A stretch of DNA of 64,000 bases from JAHEEL01 sp963836085. Its GTDB lineage: Bacteria > Actinomycetota > Acidimicrobiia > Spongiisociales > UBA5794. The stretch lies in the NCBI GenBank assembly GCA_963836085.1, contig CAWIHT010000013.1, forward strand, positions 62,001-126,000, given 5' to 3'. A program made the translations under genes and the position numbers. Below are positions 52,131 through 61,449 of this stretch, piece after piece; positions within the stretch are counted from its first letter, which is position 1; every line of letters starts with the position of its first letter. The notes under the pieces were generated by a model, which saw only the letters and a program-made list of their open reading frames with translations, did not search any database and had not been told where the DNA came from.

Positions 52131-53308
52131 AGTCTGTGATCTGGCTCCTTGGCGCTGTCCTCGTCGGATTGGTCGCGTTCGAGATCTCCATGCAACCGAC
52201 CGCAGGCGACCGGGTGCTGCTCGCGGTGATATTCCTGGTGGTCGCTGCACTCGCGGCGGTCCTCGCCTTCGGACTTCGGTGGGGCGCACGCCGGTCTCAC
52301 TCGATTCGTCGCAGCGTTCTGATCGTCGGTCTCGCGGGGTTGGCAATTGCCGCCCTCACGGTCGGTATTGCCGCCCAGCAGATGTTCCTCTCCCAGCACG
52401 ACCTCAACCTGCTGATCGTCGTGCTGTTCTTTGCTGTGGTCACGACTGTTGCCTTTGCTGTTTCCGTGAGTGGCGATCTCACTCGGGATCTCGAAGCGAC
52501 GGCCCGCGCCGCCGAGCGAGTCCACGCGGGAGATTTCGCGGCGAGGACCGGGGTGGTACGGGCTGATGAAGTGGGGACGGTTGCCGGCACGTTCGACCAG
52601 ATGGCAGGGGAGTTGGAACAACGCGATGCCGAGCGCCGGGCGTACGATGAGGCGCGCCGCCGGTTCCTCGCGGCGATCGGTCACGATCTGCGCACTCCGC
52701 TCGCTTCACTGCGGGCCGCGGTCGAAGCCCTCGAAGACGGGTTGGCTCCTGACCCCGACCGGTACCTGCGCTCGATGGATCGCGACGTGGCCGTCCTCAG
52801 TTCTCTGGTTGACGACCTCTTCCTCCTCTCTCGTCTTGAGGAAGGCGAAGTCGAGATCGAGCGCGGGTCGATCGACGTCACCGAACTCGCCGACGAGGCC
52901 ATCGAGGTCCTCACCCCGGTTGCGTCCGCAGCAGATGTGCGTCTGGAGCTCAGCGCCGACCAACGTGCCGTCGCGATCGGCGGGTCCGAGGCCGTGAGCC
53001 GTGTCCTTCGAAATCTGCTCGACAACGCCATCCGGTTTGCGCCGGCGGGCTCTGCGGTCGTCGTCGAGGTCCGGGACGACGACGGCGCCGTTGTGCGCGT
53101 GCTCGACGACGGGCCCGGGTTCGACCCGGCGTTCGTCGACGAGGCGTTCGAACGATTCACGCGGGATGATCCGGCGCGAGAACGGTCGACGGGAGGGTCC
53201 GGCCTCGGTCTTGCCATCGCCCGCGGCTTCGTCGAGACCCTTGGTGGATCGATTTGGGCGGACCCCGGTCCCGGAGGGTGTGTGGCGTTTCACCTTCCTC
53301 GGGCCTGA
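52127..53308 (+). CDS. Sensor histidine kinase, HAMP type
   Basis: A 393-residue kinase with four membrane helices in the first 125 residues (IWLLGAVLVGLVAFE; VLLAVIFLVVAALAAVLAFG; LIVGLAGLAIAALTVGIA; LNLLIVVLFFAVVTTVAFAV), a HAMP domain (TARAAERVHAGDFAAR ... EVGTVAGTFDQMAGEL), HisKA AIGHDLRTPLASL and an ATPase domain (NLLDNAIRFAPAG; DGPGFDP; GGSGLGLAIARGFVETLGG). No large outside sensor is present, so it may sense membrane or cytoplasmic cues. Overlaps the response regulator gene. Confidence 0.9.
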   Translation: MKSVIWLLGAVLVGLVAFEISMQPTAGDRVLLAVIFLVVAALAAVLAFGLRWGARRSHSIRRSVLIVGLAGLAIAALTVGIAAQQMFLSQHDLNLLIVVLFFAVVTTVAFAVSVSGDLTRDLEATARAAERVHAGDFAARTGVVRADEVGTVAGTFDQMAGELEQRDAERRAYDEARRRFLAAIGHDLRTPLASLRAAVEALEDGLAPDPDRYLRSMDRDVAVLSSLVDDLFLLSRLEEGEVEIERGSIDVTELADEAIEVLTPVASAADVRLELSADQRAVAIGGSEAVSRVLRNLLDNAIRFAPAGSAVVVEVRDDDGAVVRVLDDGPGFDPAFVDEAFERFTRDDPARERSTGGSGLGLAIARGFVETLGGSIWADPGPGGCVAFHLPRA

Positions 53309-53433
53309 CGCCGCGCGCTGCTCCGTCCCGACCAACCGACGCTGCCGCGAGTGGCTCGAGCGTCGGTCGTGGCCTCCCTCGATTCTACGGATCGGTGGCG
53401 GCGCGACTGAGGCTCGATCCGGGCCCCGACGAG

Positions 53434-53494
53434 TTGACATCCCACCTCAGCCGGTAGTAGCGTGCACGCCTGTGCAGTAGTGCACATTCGTGCA
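53434..53494 (+). promoter_or_regulatory. Importer operon promoter with operator pair O1/O2
   Basis: TTGACA (53434-53439), an 18-base spacer and TAGCGT (53458-53463) form a strong promoter. Two perfect palindromes follow: TGCAC-GCCT-GTGCA (O1, 53463-53476) and TGCAC-ATTC-GTGCA (O2, 53481-53494), 18 bases apart centre to centre. They cover the expected start of transcription, so a repressor is likely. The rest of the 333-base gap before the lipoprotein gene holds a long leader with AAGGAGG just before the gene. Confidence 0.7.
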
Positions 53495-53641
53495 CACGAC
53501 CATACCGGCGACGGCTGGCCCCGAAACGGAGCTCCATGGAGTGACTGGCATCGAACAGCAGTGCGATCACCTGGGGTGACCGCACGCCGTATCACCGCCG
53601 GCACTCATCGACACCGTCACCGCGACAAGGAGGAAAACGAG

Positions 53642-54769
53642 ATGATGAACGTATTGAGGCGGAAGGGGATCCTGTTCCTGGCGATCCTTCTGAGCCTTGC
53701 CTTGATCGCCGCTGGGTGTTCCCAAGACACCGACGACGCGAGCGACGATTCGACGACCACCACCACTGAAGATGTCGGCACGACGGCCGCACCCGAGTCC
53801 GACGCTCCGGCGCCGTTCAACGGTGACACGCCGGTGAAGATTGCCGTCGTCCAGAACAGTGGTGCCGGCGACTACTTCCAACAGTGGACCAACGGTGCGA
53901 AGCAGCAGCTCGACGCCATCGGCATTGAGTACCAGTGGTATGACGCGCAAGCCGACAACGGCAAGCAGGCCACCGACATGGAGACGGCGATCGGCTCCGG
54001 TGTCACCGGCATCATCGTCGACCATGGTCAGACGGACACGATGTGCCCGCTCATCAATGACGCTATCGCCGCCGGGATTCCGGTTGTGATCTACGACATC
54101 GCGGTTCAGGACTGTGCCCCTGAGGCCGTTCAGACGCAGCAGTCCGACGCCAGCCTCGCCGACCTGTCACTCGGGCAGATGCTCGCCGACATCGGTGGCG
54201 ACCAGAACGTTGGCTACGTCAACGTCCTCGGCATTGCACCGCTCGACCGTCGTCACGTCGTCTGGGAAGAGTACGTTGCCGCCGCCCCGTGGACGCAGCT
54301 GTTCTTCGTCGGTGAGTTCACGAACGCTGTTGCGACCGACAACGCCCAGCTTGTCGATGCAGCCCTCAAGGCCAACCCGGATGTTCGGGCGATCTTCGCT
54401 CCGTACGACGAGTTGACCAAGGGCGCTGTCGCCGCCATCTACGAGAACAACATGGAAGCCGACGTGTGGGCATATGGGATTGATATCTCGAACGCCGACA
54501 TCGAGGTCATGACCGAAGAAGGCAGCCCGTGGAAGGCCACGGCGACCACTGACCCGAACGCGATCGGTGCCGCCGTTGCACGCACCATGGCGCTTGAGTT
54601 GGCCGGTGAGCAGGACGCTCGCTTGGTCAACTTCCCGGGCGTGCTCGTAACGCAGGACTTCCTCGTCGAGAACAGCATCACCAACATGGTGGACCTGCGG
54701 TCGCAGCTCCCGGCGTTGAACCTCGCAGAGGTTCAGTCCGCAAGCTGGATCCCGGCCGTCGAGTTCTAG
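53642..54769 (+). CDS. Sugar ABC transporter substrate-binding lipoprotein
   Basis: A 375-residue lipoprotein: signal helix, lipobox LIAAGC with Cys26 as the lipidated residue, a Ser/Thr/Asp linker to about residue 55, then a ribose-type (Peripla_BP_4) fold: VKIAVVQNSGAGDYFQQWTNGAKQQ, GVTGIIVDHGQTDTM and YGIDISNADIEVM. It captures a sugar outside the membrane for the ATPase and permease encoded next. AAGGAGG stands eight bases before ATG. Binding of a 5-methylthio- or 5-deoxypentose is inferred from the downstream enzymes, not from the pocket. Confidence 0.88.
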   Translation: MMNVLRRKGILFLAILLSLALIAAGCSQDTDDASDDSTTTTTEDVGTTAAPESDAPAPFNGDTPVKIAVVQNSGAGDYFQQWTNGAKQQLDAIGIEYQWYDAQADNGKQATDMETAIGSGVTGIIVDHGQTDTMCPLINDAIAAGIPVVIYDIAVQDCAPEAVQTQQSDASLADLSLGQMLADIGGDQNVGYVNVLGIAPLDRRHVVWEEYVAAAPWTQLFFVGEFTNAVATDNAQLVDAALKANPDVRAIFAPYDELTKGAVAAIYENNMEADVWAYGIDISNADIEVMTEEGSPWKATATTDPNAIGAAVARTMALELAGEQDARLVNFPGVLVTQDFLVENSITNMVDLRSQLPALNLAEVQSASWIPAVEF

Positions 54770-54806
54770 GCGAACCAACAACGAGAGAGACCAGGGAGAG
54801 CCACCG

Positions 54807-56315
54807 ATGACCACCGTGATCGAGATGCGAGGCATCACCATGGCCTTCGGCGCCAATGAGGTGCTCAAGGGCATTGACCTCGACCTCGAATCCGGCAAGG
54901 TGACGGCAATGCTCGGCGCCAACGGCGCAGGCAAGTCGACACTCATCAAGGTTCTCTCTGGCGTATACAACGGATACGGCGGCACCATCGTGATCGATGG
55001 TGCCGCCGTAACCATTGACCACCCCATGACCGCTCGCAAGTATGGAGTTGAAGCGGTCCATCAGAAGATCGCAGACGGTGTCGTCCCCGGCCTCAGCGTC
55101 GCTGAGAACCTCCTCTTTGACGACATCGTCAACAATGACGTGCCTCGCGCGCAGTCGCTGCGCAAGCTCGTTCCGCAAGCGCGGGAAGTCGCCGCGGTTC
55201 TCGATCTGAACTGGTCGGACGAAGTGCTTCGCAGCGACGTCTACGACCTTCCGATCGCCGACCAGCAGCTCATCCTCCTCGCTCGCGCCCTCGTCCACGA
55301 GCCCAAGCTGCTCATCCTCGACGAGCCGACCTCCGCCCTGTCACAGACAGAAGCCGATCGCCTCTTCGACGTCATTCGCCAGCTTCGCGATGACGGCGTC
55401 GCCGTCCTCTATGTTTCTCACCGATTGGGTGAGATCGAACAGATCGCCGATCGCCTTCTTGTCCTGCGCGACGGCATCATCCGGAGCGACCACGTTCCGC
55501 CGATCGACTGGGCCGAAGCTCTTCACGACATGCTCGGGGAAGCTGAACGGGACCCCCACGAACGCACCGGGGAGCTACGCGGAACCGACACCGTCCTCGA
55601 ACTCACCGGTGTGCGCGTGCTCCCGAAAGCCTCGACCTTTGACCTCGGAATCAGGGCAGGCGAAGTGACGGGCGTCTTCGGATTGCTCGGCTCAGGCCAG
55701 CGCGAACTTGGCCAGGGCATCTTCGGTGCCGAGCCGTTCAAGGCTGGATCGATGACGCTCAACGGCGAGCCATACTCGCCGAAGGCTCCCGCCGACGCGA
55801 TTGCCGACGACGTCTACATGGTCCCAGAGGATCGCGCTGCCAAGACGATGATCAAGGATTGGAGTATCACCGCCACCTCCACCTTCCCCTTCCTCGGCGA
55901 CGTCTCGCGTTTCGGCGTCCTCAACTCGACCGCCGAGGACAAGGTTGGGAAGTTGGTCATGGAGGACTTTGGCGTTGTCGCCCAATCGGAGGACGACCCG
56001 GTCATTTCGCTTTCGGGTGGCAACCAGCAGAAGGTGGTTGTTGGCCGGTGGTTGCGCAAGCAGCCGACGGTGATGATCCTCGACGAGCCGTTCCAGGGCG
56101 TCGATGTGGGCGCGCGGCACGACCTCGCGGAGAAGACCCGCGAAGTGGCCGCTGCCGGTTCCGCCGTCATCGTGATGTCGACCGACCTTGGCGAGATCAT
56201 GCAGGTGTCCGATCGGGTCATCGTGCTTGCCGACGGCAACCTGCAACACGATGCGTATCTAACAGAAACAAGTGAAGAAGAGATCCTCGAGAGACTTTCG
56301 GAGGCGACCAAGTGA
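54807..56315 (+). CDS. Ribose-type ABC transporter, double ATPase subunit
   Basis: A 502-residue RbsA-like protein with two ATPase halves. Half 1 has Walker A GANGAGKS (residues 37-44), LPIADQQLILLARALVHEP and LLILDEPTSALS. Half 2 has a degenerate P-loop (FGLLGSGQREL), the signature LSGGNQQKVVVGRWLRKQP and VMILDEPFQGVD. Such asymmetry is normal for CUT2 importers. GGGAGAG precedes ATG by some bases. Its stop overlaps the permease GTG (GTGA). Energises uptake with the lipoprotein and permease. Confidence 0.92.
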   Translation: MTTVIEMRGITMAFGANEVLKGIDLDLESGKVTAMLGANGAGKSTLIKVLSGVYNGYGGTIVIDGAAVTIDHPMTARKYGVEAVHQKIADGVVPGLSVAENLLFDDIVNNDVPRAQSLRKLVPQAREVAAVLDLNWSDEVLRSDVYDLPIADQQLILLARALVHEPKLLILDEPTSALSQTEADRLFDVIRQLRDDGVAVLYVSHRLGEIEQIADRLLVLRDGIIRSDHVPPIDWAEALHDMLGEAERDPHERTGELRGTDTVLELTGVRVLPKASTFDLGIRAGEVTGVFGLLGSGQRELGQGIFGAEPFKAGSMTLNGEPYSPKAPADAIADDVYMVPEDRAAKTMIKDWSITATSTFPFLGDVSRFGVLNSTAEDKVGKLVMEDFGVVAQSEDDPVISLSGGNQQKVVVGRWLRKQPTVMILDEPFQGVDVGARHDLAEKTREVAAAGSAVIVMSTDLGEIMQVSDRVIVLADGNLQHDAYLTETSEEEILERLSEATK

Positions 56316-57403
56316 GTATCAAGCAGCCATCGCCTGGAGCGGATACCGCTCCGCCGAGCAAGCCACCGAGGGCACCTGAGCTTGTCGTCGAGAAGCCGAA
56401 GACCGACGTGCGTGACTGGATCGTGAAGTACGGCTTCATCGTGCTCACCGTCTTCTTCTTCGTGCTCTTCCTCGTGACGCTGCCTTCGTTCCGTATGTCA
56501 TCGACGATGTTCTCGATGCTGAAGTTCACCTCAGTGGTCGCGATCGCCGGCCTCGGAATCACCTTCACGATGGTCGTCGGCGGCCTCGATCTCTCGGTCG
56601 GGGCCACCGCCGGCATGGCGGTCACCGTCGCAGCCATGACCATGGTCATCTACGCCCAGACGGGACCGATCGCGGTTCTGGCGGTTCTTGGCGCCGGTGC
56701 TGCGATTGGTGCGTTCAACGCACTGCTCATCGTCACGCTCAAGATCCCGGATTTGCTGGCGACGCTCGCCACCATGTTCTTGATACAAGGGCTGAAGCTC
56801 ATTCCGGTTGACGGCCAATCGGTCTCTTCGGGTCTGATCCTTCGCGACGGGTCCGTGGCTCCCGGCAAGTTCACCGAGGGATTCATCGAGATCAACAAGG
56901 GCTCGTTGGGTCCGATCCCGTATCCGGTCCTCATGTGGGCCGTCCTTGCGATCGCGACCTGGTTCTTCCTGTCGAGGACGAAGTGGGGTCGCATCATGTA
57001 CGCCGTCGGCACGAATCCCGAAGCCGCTCGTCTCGCCGGTGCCCGCGTTGGTCGTTACAAAGCGGTTGCCTACATTATCTCCGGTGTCTTCGCCTCGATC
57101 GCCGGTCTGATTCTCGCTTCGCGAATCCGTCAGGGCGACATCTCGGCCGGGAACTCCCTGCTGCTCGATGCCGTAGCGGTCGCGCTGGTCGGCTACTCGG
57201 TACTCGGAGCGAATAAGCCGAACGCGCTCGGTACCACGCTCGGTGCCCTCCTGATCGGCATCCTCCTGACGGGGACGACGATGATGAACTTCCCGTACTA
57301 CTGGCAGGACGTCGTCAAGGGTCTCGTACTCGTGGTCGCATTGATCTTCTCCTTCACCCTGTCCCGGCGCAAGCAGCGCCACGTTGCAGCGGTTCCGATG
57401 TGA
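56312..57403 (+). CDS. Ribose-type ABC transporter permease
   Basis: A 363-residue RbsC-like permease. After a 40-residue polar N-terminus come about nine helices. The CUT2 signature is seen in VAIAGLGITFTMVVGGLDLSVGATAGMAVTV and the EAA-like GTNPEAARLAGARVGRYKAVAYIISG. GTG start overlaps the ATPase stop, and its own stop overlaps the MtnA-like isomerase start (GTGA), tying transport to catabolism by translational coupling. Confidence 0.92.
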   Translation: MSIKQPSPGADTAPPSKPPRAPELVVEKPKTDVRDWIVKYGFIVLTVFFFVLFLVTLPSFRMSSTMFSMLKFTSVVAIAGLGITFTMVVGGLDLSVGATAGMAVTVAAMTMVIYAQTGPIAVLAVLGAGAAIGAFNALLIVTLKIPDLLATLATMFLIQGLKLIPVDGQSVSSGLILRDGSVAPGKFTEGFIEINKGSLGPIPYPVLMWAVLAIATWFFLSRTKWGRIMYAVGTNPEAARLAGARVGRYKAVAYIISGVFASIAGLILASRIRQGDISAGNSLLLDAVAVALVGYSVLGANKPNALGTTLGALLIGILLTGTTMMNFPYYWQDVVKGLVLVVALIFSFTLSRRKQRHVAAVPM

Positions 57404-58521
57404 GCGCCGGCCACGCCACCTCGACGCGGACCGTCTGGATTGATCCGGCCGATGAAGAGACCGTGCTCGTCATCGAGCAGCGACTGCTCCCGTTCGAGTA
57501 CGAAGAGGTCCCGATCCGCACCGCGGAGGAGATGACCGCCGCGATCGCCGACATGGTCGTGCGCGGCGCCGGGTGCATCGGGGTTTCGGCTGGATACGGG
57601 ATGTATCTCGCTGCGCTCGAAGGACGCCATCTCGAGGGCGAGGAGGCCGCATCCGAGCTGGTGGCAGCCGCTGCGATGCTCGAGGCGAGTCGTCCGACGG
57701 CCGTCAACCTCACCTGGGCTGTGCAACGCCAACTTCGCGAACTGTCCGGTATCTCCGATGGTGAGGCCCGCGTCGCCCGCGCTCGCGAGGTCGCGGACGA
57801 GATTGCGGACGAGGACATTGCGTACTGCGCGGCCATCGGTCAGTACGGTCTCGATGTCGTCCGCGAGATCTACGAGCGCACGGGTTCGACGGTCAACATC
57901 ATGACCCACTGCAACGCCGGATGGTTGGCATTCGTGTCTCACGGCACGGCGACCGCCCCCATGTATGCAGCTCACGCTGCCGGCATCCCAATACACGTCT
58001 GGGTCAGTGAGACTCGGCCACGCAACCAGGGCGCCCGCCTCACTGCGTGGGAGCTCGGCCAGGCCGGTGTGCCGCACACACTGATTGCCGACAACAGTTC
58101 CGGCCACTTGATGCAGCACGGCCAGGTCGACATGGTCATCGTCGGGAGCGATCGCACCACGATCAACGGCGACGTCGCGAACAAGATCGGCACCTACATG
58201 AAGGCAGCGGCGGCAAACGACAACGGCATCCCGTTCTACGCAGCGTTGCCGTCGAGCACGTTCGATCCGACGAGCCGCGACGGCCTCGCCGACATCCCGA
58301 TCGAGGAGCGTGATCCGACCGAGGTGACCAACGCGACGGCATGGTTCGACGGACGCCAGATCGAACCCCGTCTCGCTGCGCCGGGCAGCGACGCCGTCAA
58401 CTTCGCTTTTGACGTAACACCGGCACGGCTCGTGACCGGGATCATCACCGAACGGGGCATCTGCGAAGCGAGCTTGGAATCGATCCTCGCCCGCTATCCC
58501 GAGTTCTCGTCCTCATCCTGA
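57400..58521 (+). CDS. MtnA-like aldose-phosphate isomerase (eIF2B-alpha family)
   Basis: A 373-residue protein of the MtnA/eIF2B family. VRGAGCIGVSAGYGMYLAA, RPTAVNLTWAVQRQL, NIMTHCNAGWLA (Cys171) and VGSDRTTINGDVANKIGTY (Asp251) are the conserved segments; Cys and Asp match the catalytic pair of methylthioribose-1-phosphate isomerase. It differs from the second MtnA at 62996 in its C-terminal part, so it may act on a related 5-deoxypentose-1-phosphate, as DrdI does. It overlaps the permease gene by four bases. Confidence 0.87.
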   Translation: MSAGHATSTRTVWIDPADEETVLVIEQRLLPFEYEEVPIRTAEEMTAAIADMVVRGAGCIGVSAGYGMYLAALEGRHLEGEEAASELVAAAAMLEASRPTAVNLTWAVQRQLRELSGISDGEARVARAREVADEIADEDIAYCAAIGQYGLDVVREIYERTGSTVNIMTHCNAGWLAFVSHGTATAPMYAAHAAGIPIHVWVSETRPRNQGARLTAWELGQAGVPHTLIADNSSGHLMQHGQVDMVIVGSDRTTINGDVANKIGTYMKAAAANDNGIPFYAALPSSTFDPTSRDGLADIPIEERDPTEVTNATAWFDGRQIEPRLAAPGSDAVNFAFDVTPARLVTGIITERGICEASLESILARYPEFSSSS

Positions 58522-58539
58522 CCCGCGACTGGGGGAGCA

Positions 58540-60510
58540 GTGAAGAATCGATGGAACGACACGGAGGCAGCAGCCTTCGGAGGCCCGCTCGGGGAACTCG
58601 TGTATGCCTCCCGCCTCATCGGCTCGGAGCCTTCACTCGTGCTTCACGGCGGAGGCAATAGCTCGATCAAGCGCACCGAGTCGGATGTCTTCGGCAAGGA
58701 CATCGAAGCGGTCTGGGTGAAGGCCAGCGGCTGGAATCTGGCGGACATCGAGTCTGAGGGCTTCGTCCCGGTTCGGTTGGCCGCCATCCGTCGACTCGCC
58801 GACCTCGAGACGCTCTCTGACGTGGCGATGGCGAACGAGTTGCGAACCGCGTTGCTCAACGCAGCTGCGGCGACACCTTCGGTCGAGGCGATCATCCATG
58901 CCATCATCCCGGACCGTGCCGTGCTCCACACCCACGCAGACGCGTTGCTCGCCATCTCGAGCACCGCCAACGGGCGCCAGCGCGTCGAGGAGCTCTACGG
59001 AGACCGCGTCGTTGTGGTGCCGTATGCCCGTTCCGGATTCCGGATCGGTCGAGCGACGGCCGTCGAACTCGAGCGGCGCCTTACCGACAAGACCATCGGC
59101 GTCGTGCTGATGAACCACGGACTGTTCACATTTGGTACCGACCCCCACGAGGCCTACGACCGAATGATCGATCTCGTGACCGAGGCCGAGACCTATCTCC
59201 ACGAGCCTTCTTCTCGCGAGGAACCTCCCGGATCGGTCGGCGCTTCCCCCAGCGCCGACCGATCCGCCCTCGCATCGCTTCGTGCCGAAATCTCACGAGC
59301 GGCCGGTGCGCCGTTCATCGTGAGCCGGCACTCCGACCACGAAAGCTGGGCGTTCAACCGCCGCAGTGACCTGGAAGAGGTTGCGGGGCAGGGCCCGGCC
59401 ACTCCGGATCACGTGATCTGGACCAAGAACGTCCCGATGTTCGGTCGCGACGTCGATGCATACGCCGACGCGTACCGCTCGTATTTCGAAGAGAATCAGC
59501 CGAGGGTCGGTCCGGTACGGATGCTCGATCCGGCACCCCGGGTGATCTTCGATCCGGAACTCGGCATGCTGACGGCCGGCCCCGATGTGGGTGCAGCGGA
59601 CACCGCCCGTGACATCTACCGGCGCACGATCTGGATCATCGAGCACGCCACCGCACTCGGCGGATACACCGCGCTCCCGGCGGGGGACTTCTTCGACCTC
59701 GAGTACTGGGAACTCGAGCAGGCCAAGCTCGATCGGGTTGCCGAGACCGGCGAGTTCACCGGAGAAGTGGCTGTGGTGACCGGCGCCGCCTCGGGCATCG
59801 GTCGGGCGTGCGCCCTCGAACTGCTCGATCGTGGCGCAGCGGTGGTCGGACTCGATATCAGCGCATCGATCCGCGACGTCTCCGATGACGCTGCTTTCCT
59901 CGGGATTCCGTGCGACCTCACCTCGATTGAGTCGACGTCGGATGCGCTCGACGCCGGCGTCGAACGATTCGGCGGTGTGGACATGCTCGTGGCGTCGGCC
60001 GGTCTCTTCCCAGAGTCCGCCCCCATCTCGGCGCACGACCCTGCGGCATGGCGCAAAGCGATGTCGGTGAACGTCGACGCGTTCGCTCAAATGCTATCGC
60101 TCGTGCATCCACTCCTCGTTCTTGCCCCGCGTGGCGGCCGGGTGGCCGTCATCGGTTCGAAGAACGTGACGGCTCCCGGCCCCGGAGCTTCGGCGTATTC
60201 AGCCTCGAAGGCCGCCGCCAACCAACTGGCTCGTGTCGTCGCTCTCGAGTGGGCTCCCGACGGGATTCGCGTCAACTCGGTGCACCCCGACGCGGTGTTC
60301 GACACCGCGCTGTGGACCGACGAGCTTCTCGCCGAGCGAGCCGCCCGCTACGGCCTGAGCATCGAGGAGTACAAACGGCGCAACCTCATGAGCATTGAAA
60401 TCACGAGCGCTGATGTAGCAGGAGTGGTCGCCACGACGCTCGGTACGACGTTTTCCAGGATCACCGGAGCGCACATCCCGATCGACGGGGGGAACGACCG
60501 GGTGATCTAG
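58540..60510 (+). CDS. Class II aldolase-short-chain dehydrogenase fusion
   Basis: A 656-residue fusion. Residues 10 to about 390 are a RhaD/AraD-type aldolase with zinc ligands His130 and His132 in VLHTHAD and His193 in NHGLFTFG. Residues about 405-656 are an SDR with TGAASGIGRA (near 415-421), the catalytic Ser near 538 and YSASK at about Tyr553. Fusions of this type (RhaEW/YuxG) cleave rhamnulose-1-phosphate and oxidise lactaldehyde. Here, beside MtnK and MtnA genes, cleavage of a 5-substituted ribulose-1-phosphate to DHAP and an aldehyde is inferred. GTG follows GGGGGAG. Confidence 0.9.
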   Translation: MKNRWNDTEAAAFGGPLGELVYASRLIGSEPSLVLHGGGNSSIKRTESDVFGKDIEAVWVKASGWNLADIESEGFVPVRLAAIRRLADLETLSDVAMANELRTALLNAAAATPSVEAIIHAIIPDRAVLHTHADALLAISSTANGRQRVEELYGDRVVVVPYARSGFRIGRATAVELERRLTDKTIGVVLMNHGLFTFGTDPHEAYDRMIDLVTEAETYLHEPSSREEPPGSVGASPSADRSALASLRAEISRAAGAPFIVSRHSDHESWAFNRRSDLEEVAGQGPATPDHVIWTKNVPMFGRDVDAYADAYRSYFEENQPRVGPVRMLDPAPRVIFDPELGMLTAGPDVGAADTARDIYRRTIWIIEHATALGGYTALPAGDFFDLEYWELEQAKLDRVAETGEFTGEVAVVTGAASGIGRACALELLDRGAAVVGLDISASIRDVSDDAAFLGIPCDLTSIESTSDALDAGVERFGGVDMLVASAGLFPESAPISAHDPAAWRKAMSVNVDAFAQMLSLVHPLLVLAPRGGRVAVIGSKNVTAPGPGASAYSASKAAANQLARVVALEWAPDGIRVNSVHPDAVFDTALWTDELLAERAARYGLSIEEYKRRNLMSIEITSADVAGVVATTLGTTFSRITGAHIPIDGGNDRVI

Positions 60511-60530
60511 CGCCGAAGCTTGGGCTTGCC

Positions 60531-60595
60531 TTGCGGGCCGGAATCAGCGGTGATACGCTAGGTGCACGAAAGTGCAGTCATCGCACAGATGTGCA
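60531..60595 (+). promoter_or_regulatory. Second promoter with operator pair O3/O4
   Basis: TTGCGG (60531-60536), 17 bases, then TACGCT (60554-60559) form a plausible promoter. TGCAC-GAAA-GTGCA (O3, 60563-60576) and CGCAC-AGAT-GTGCA (O4, 60582-60595, one mismatch) follow, 19 bases apart. The same 14-base palindrome in pairs lies at the importer promoter. An LsrF-like gene starts at 60652. Confidence 0.7.
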
Positions 60596-60651
60596 GACAG
60601 ACTGAAGAGCCGACCATACGACCATCTCCACGGAGAGGAAGGACGGGAATC

Positions 60652-61446
60652 ATGGACTGGGGTATGCAAAGCAGGATGGCGAGGCTGATCCCGCCGGAGA
60701 CCGGCAAGGCGTTCTTCCTCGCAATCGATCACGGCTACTTCCTCGGCCCCACCCGCAGCCTCGAGCGCCCTGGCGAGACGGTTGCCGACCTGACCCCGAT
60801 CGCTGATGCCCTCTTCGTGACGCGCGGCGTGCTTCGTTCCGCGATCCCGGCAGAGTCCACCCCGAACGTCATTCTGCGTGCGAGCGGCGGTCCGAGCATT
60901 GTCGGCGGCACACTCGAGAACGAGCGTCTGCTCCTCTCAGCGGAAGAGGCCATCCGCCTCGATGCCGCAGCCATCGGCATCTCGGTGTTCGTCGGCTCCA
61001 GCTACGAGACGCAAACACTGAACAATCTCGCGATGGCCGTGAACGAGTACGAACGCTACGGCATCCCCGTCATGGCGGTGACCGCGGTCGGCAAGGAACT
61101 CGAGAAGCGCGACTCGCGGTATCTCGCCCTCGCCTCTCGGATCTCCGCCGAGCTGGGCGCCCGTGTTGTCAAGACCTACTACTGCGAGGATTTCGACAAG
61201 ATCACGAGCACCTGCCCGGTTCCCGTGGTCATCGCCGGTGGACCGAAGACCGACGATGCGCTCGAGGTACTGACCTTCGTCCGCGACGGGATCGACAAGG
61301 GCGCCGTTGGCGTCAACCTCGGTCGCAACATCTGGCAGCACTACGACCCGGTAGGGATGGCCAAGGCCCTCCGAGCCGTCATCCACGATGACGCCGCCCC
61401 GAAGGACGCCCTGGACCTCGTCGCAGCTCCGCCGAACAAGGCCTGA
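60652..61446 (+). CDS. LsrF-like class I aldolase/thiolase
   Basis: A 264-residue TIM-barrel protein. MDWGMQSRMARLIPPETGK, LAIDHGYFLGPTRSLERP, VTRGVLRSAIP, VTAVGKELEKRDSRYLALASRI and IAGGPKTDDALE match E. coli LsrF closely; Lys174 in RVVKTYYCEDF corresponds to the Schiff-base Lys. LsrF moves an acetyl group from a phosphorylated pentadione to CoA, giving DHAP. A similar cleavage of a ketose phosphate is likely here. The ATG at 60652 is chosen since the frame upstream would include the operators. AGGAAGG lies upstream. Confidence 0.87.
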   Translation: MDWGMQSRMARLIPPETGKAFFLAIDHGYFLGPTRSLERPGETVADLTPIADALFVTRGVLRSAIPAESTPNVILRASGGPSIVGGTLENERLLLSAEEAIRLDAAAIGISVFVGSSYETQTLNNLAMAVNEYERYGIPVMAVTAVGKELEKRDSRYLALASRISAELGARVVKTYYCEDFDKITSTCPVPVVIAGGPKTDDALEVLTFVRDGIDKGAVGVNLGRNIWQHYDPVGMAKALRAVIHDDAAPKDALDLVAAPPNKA

Positions 61447-61449
61447 CCT

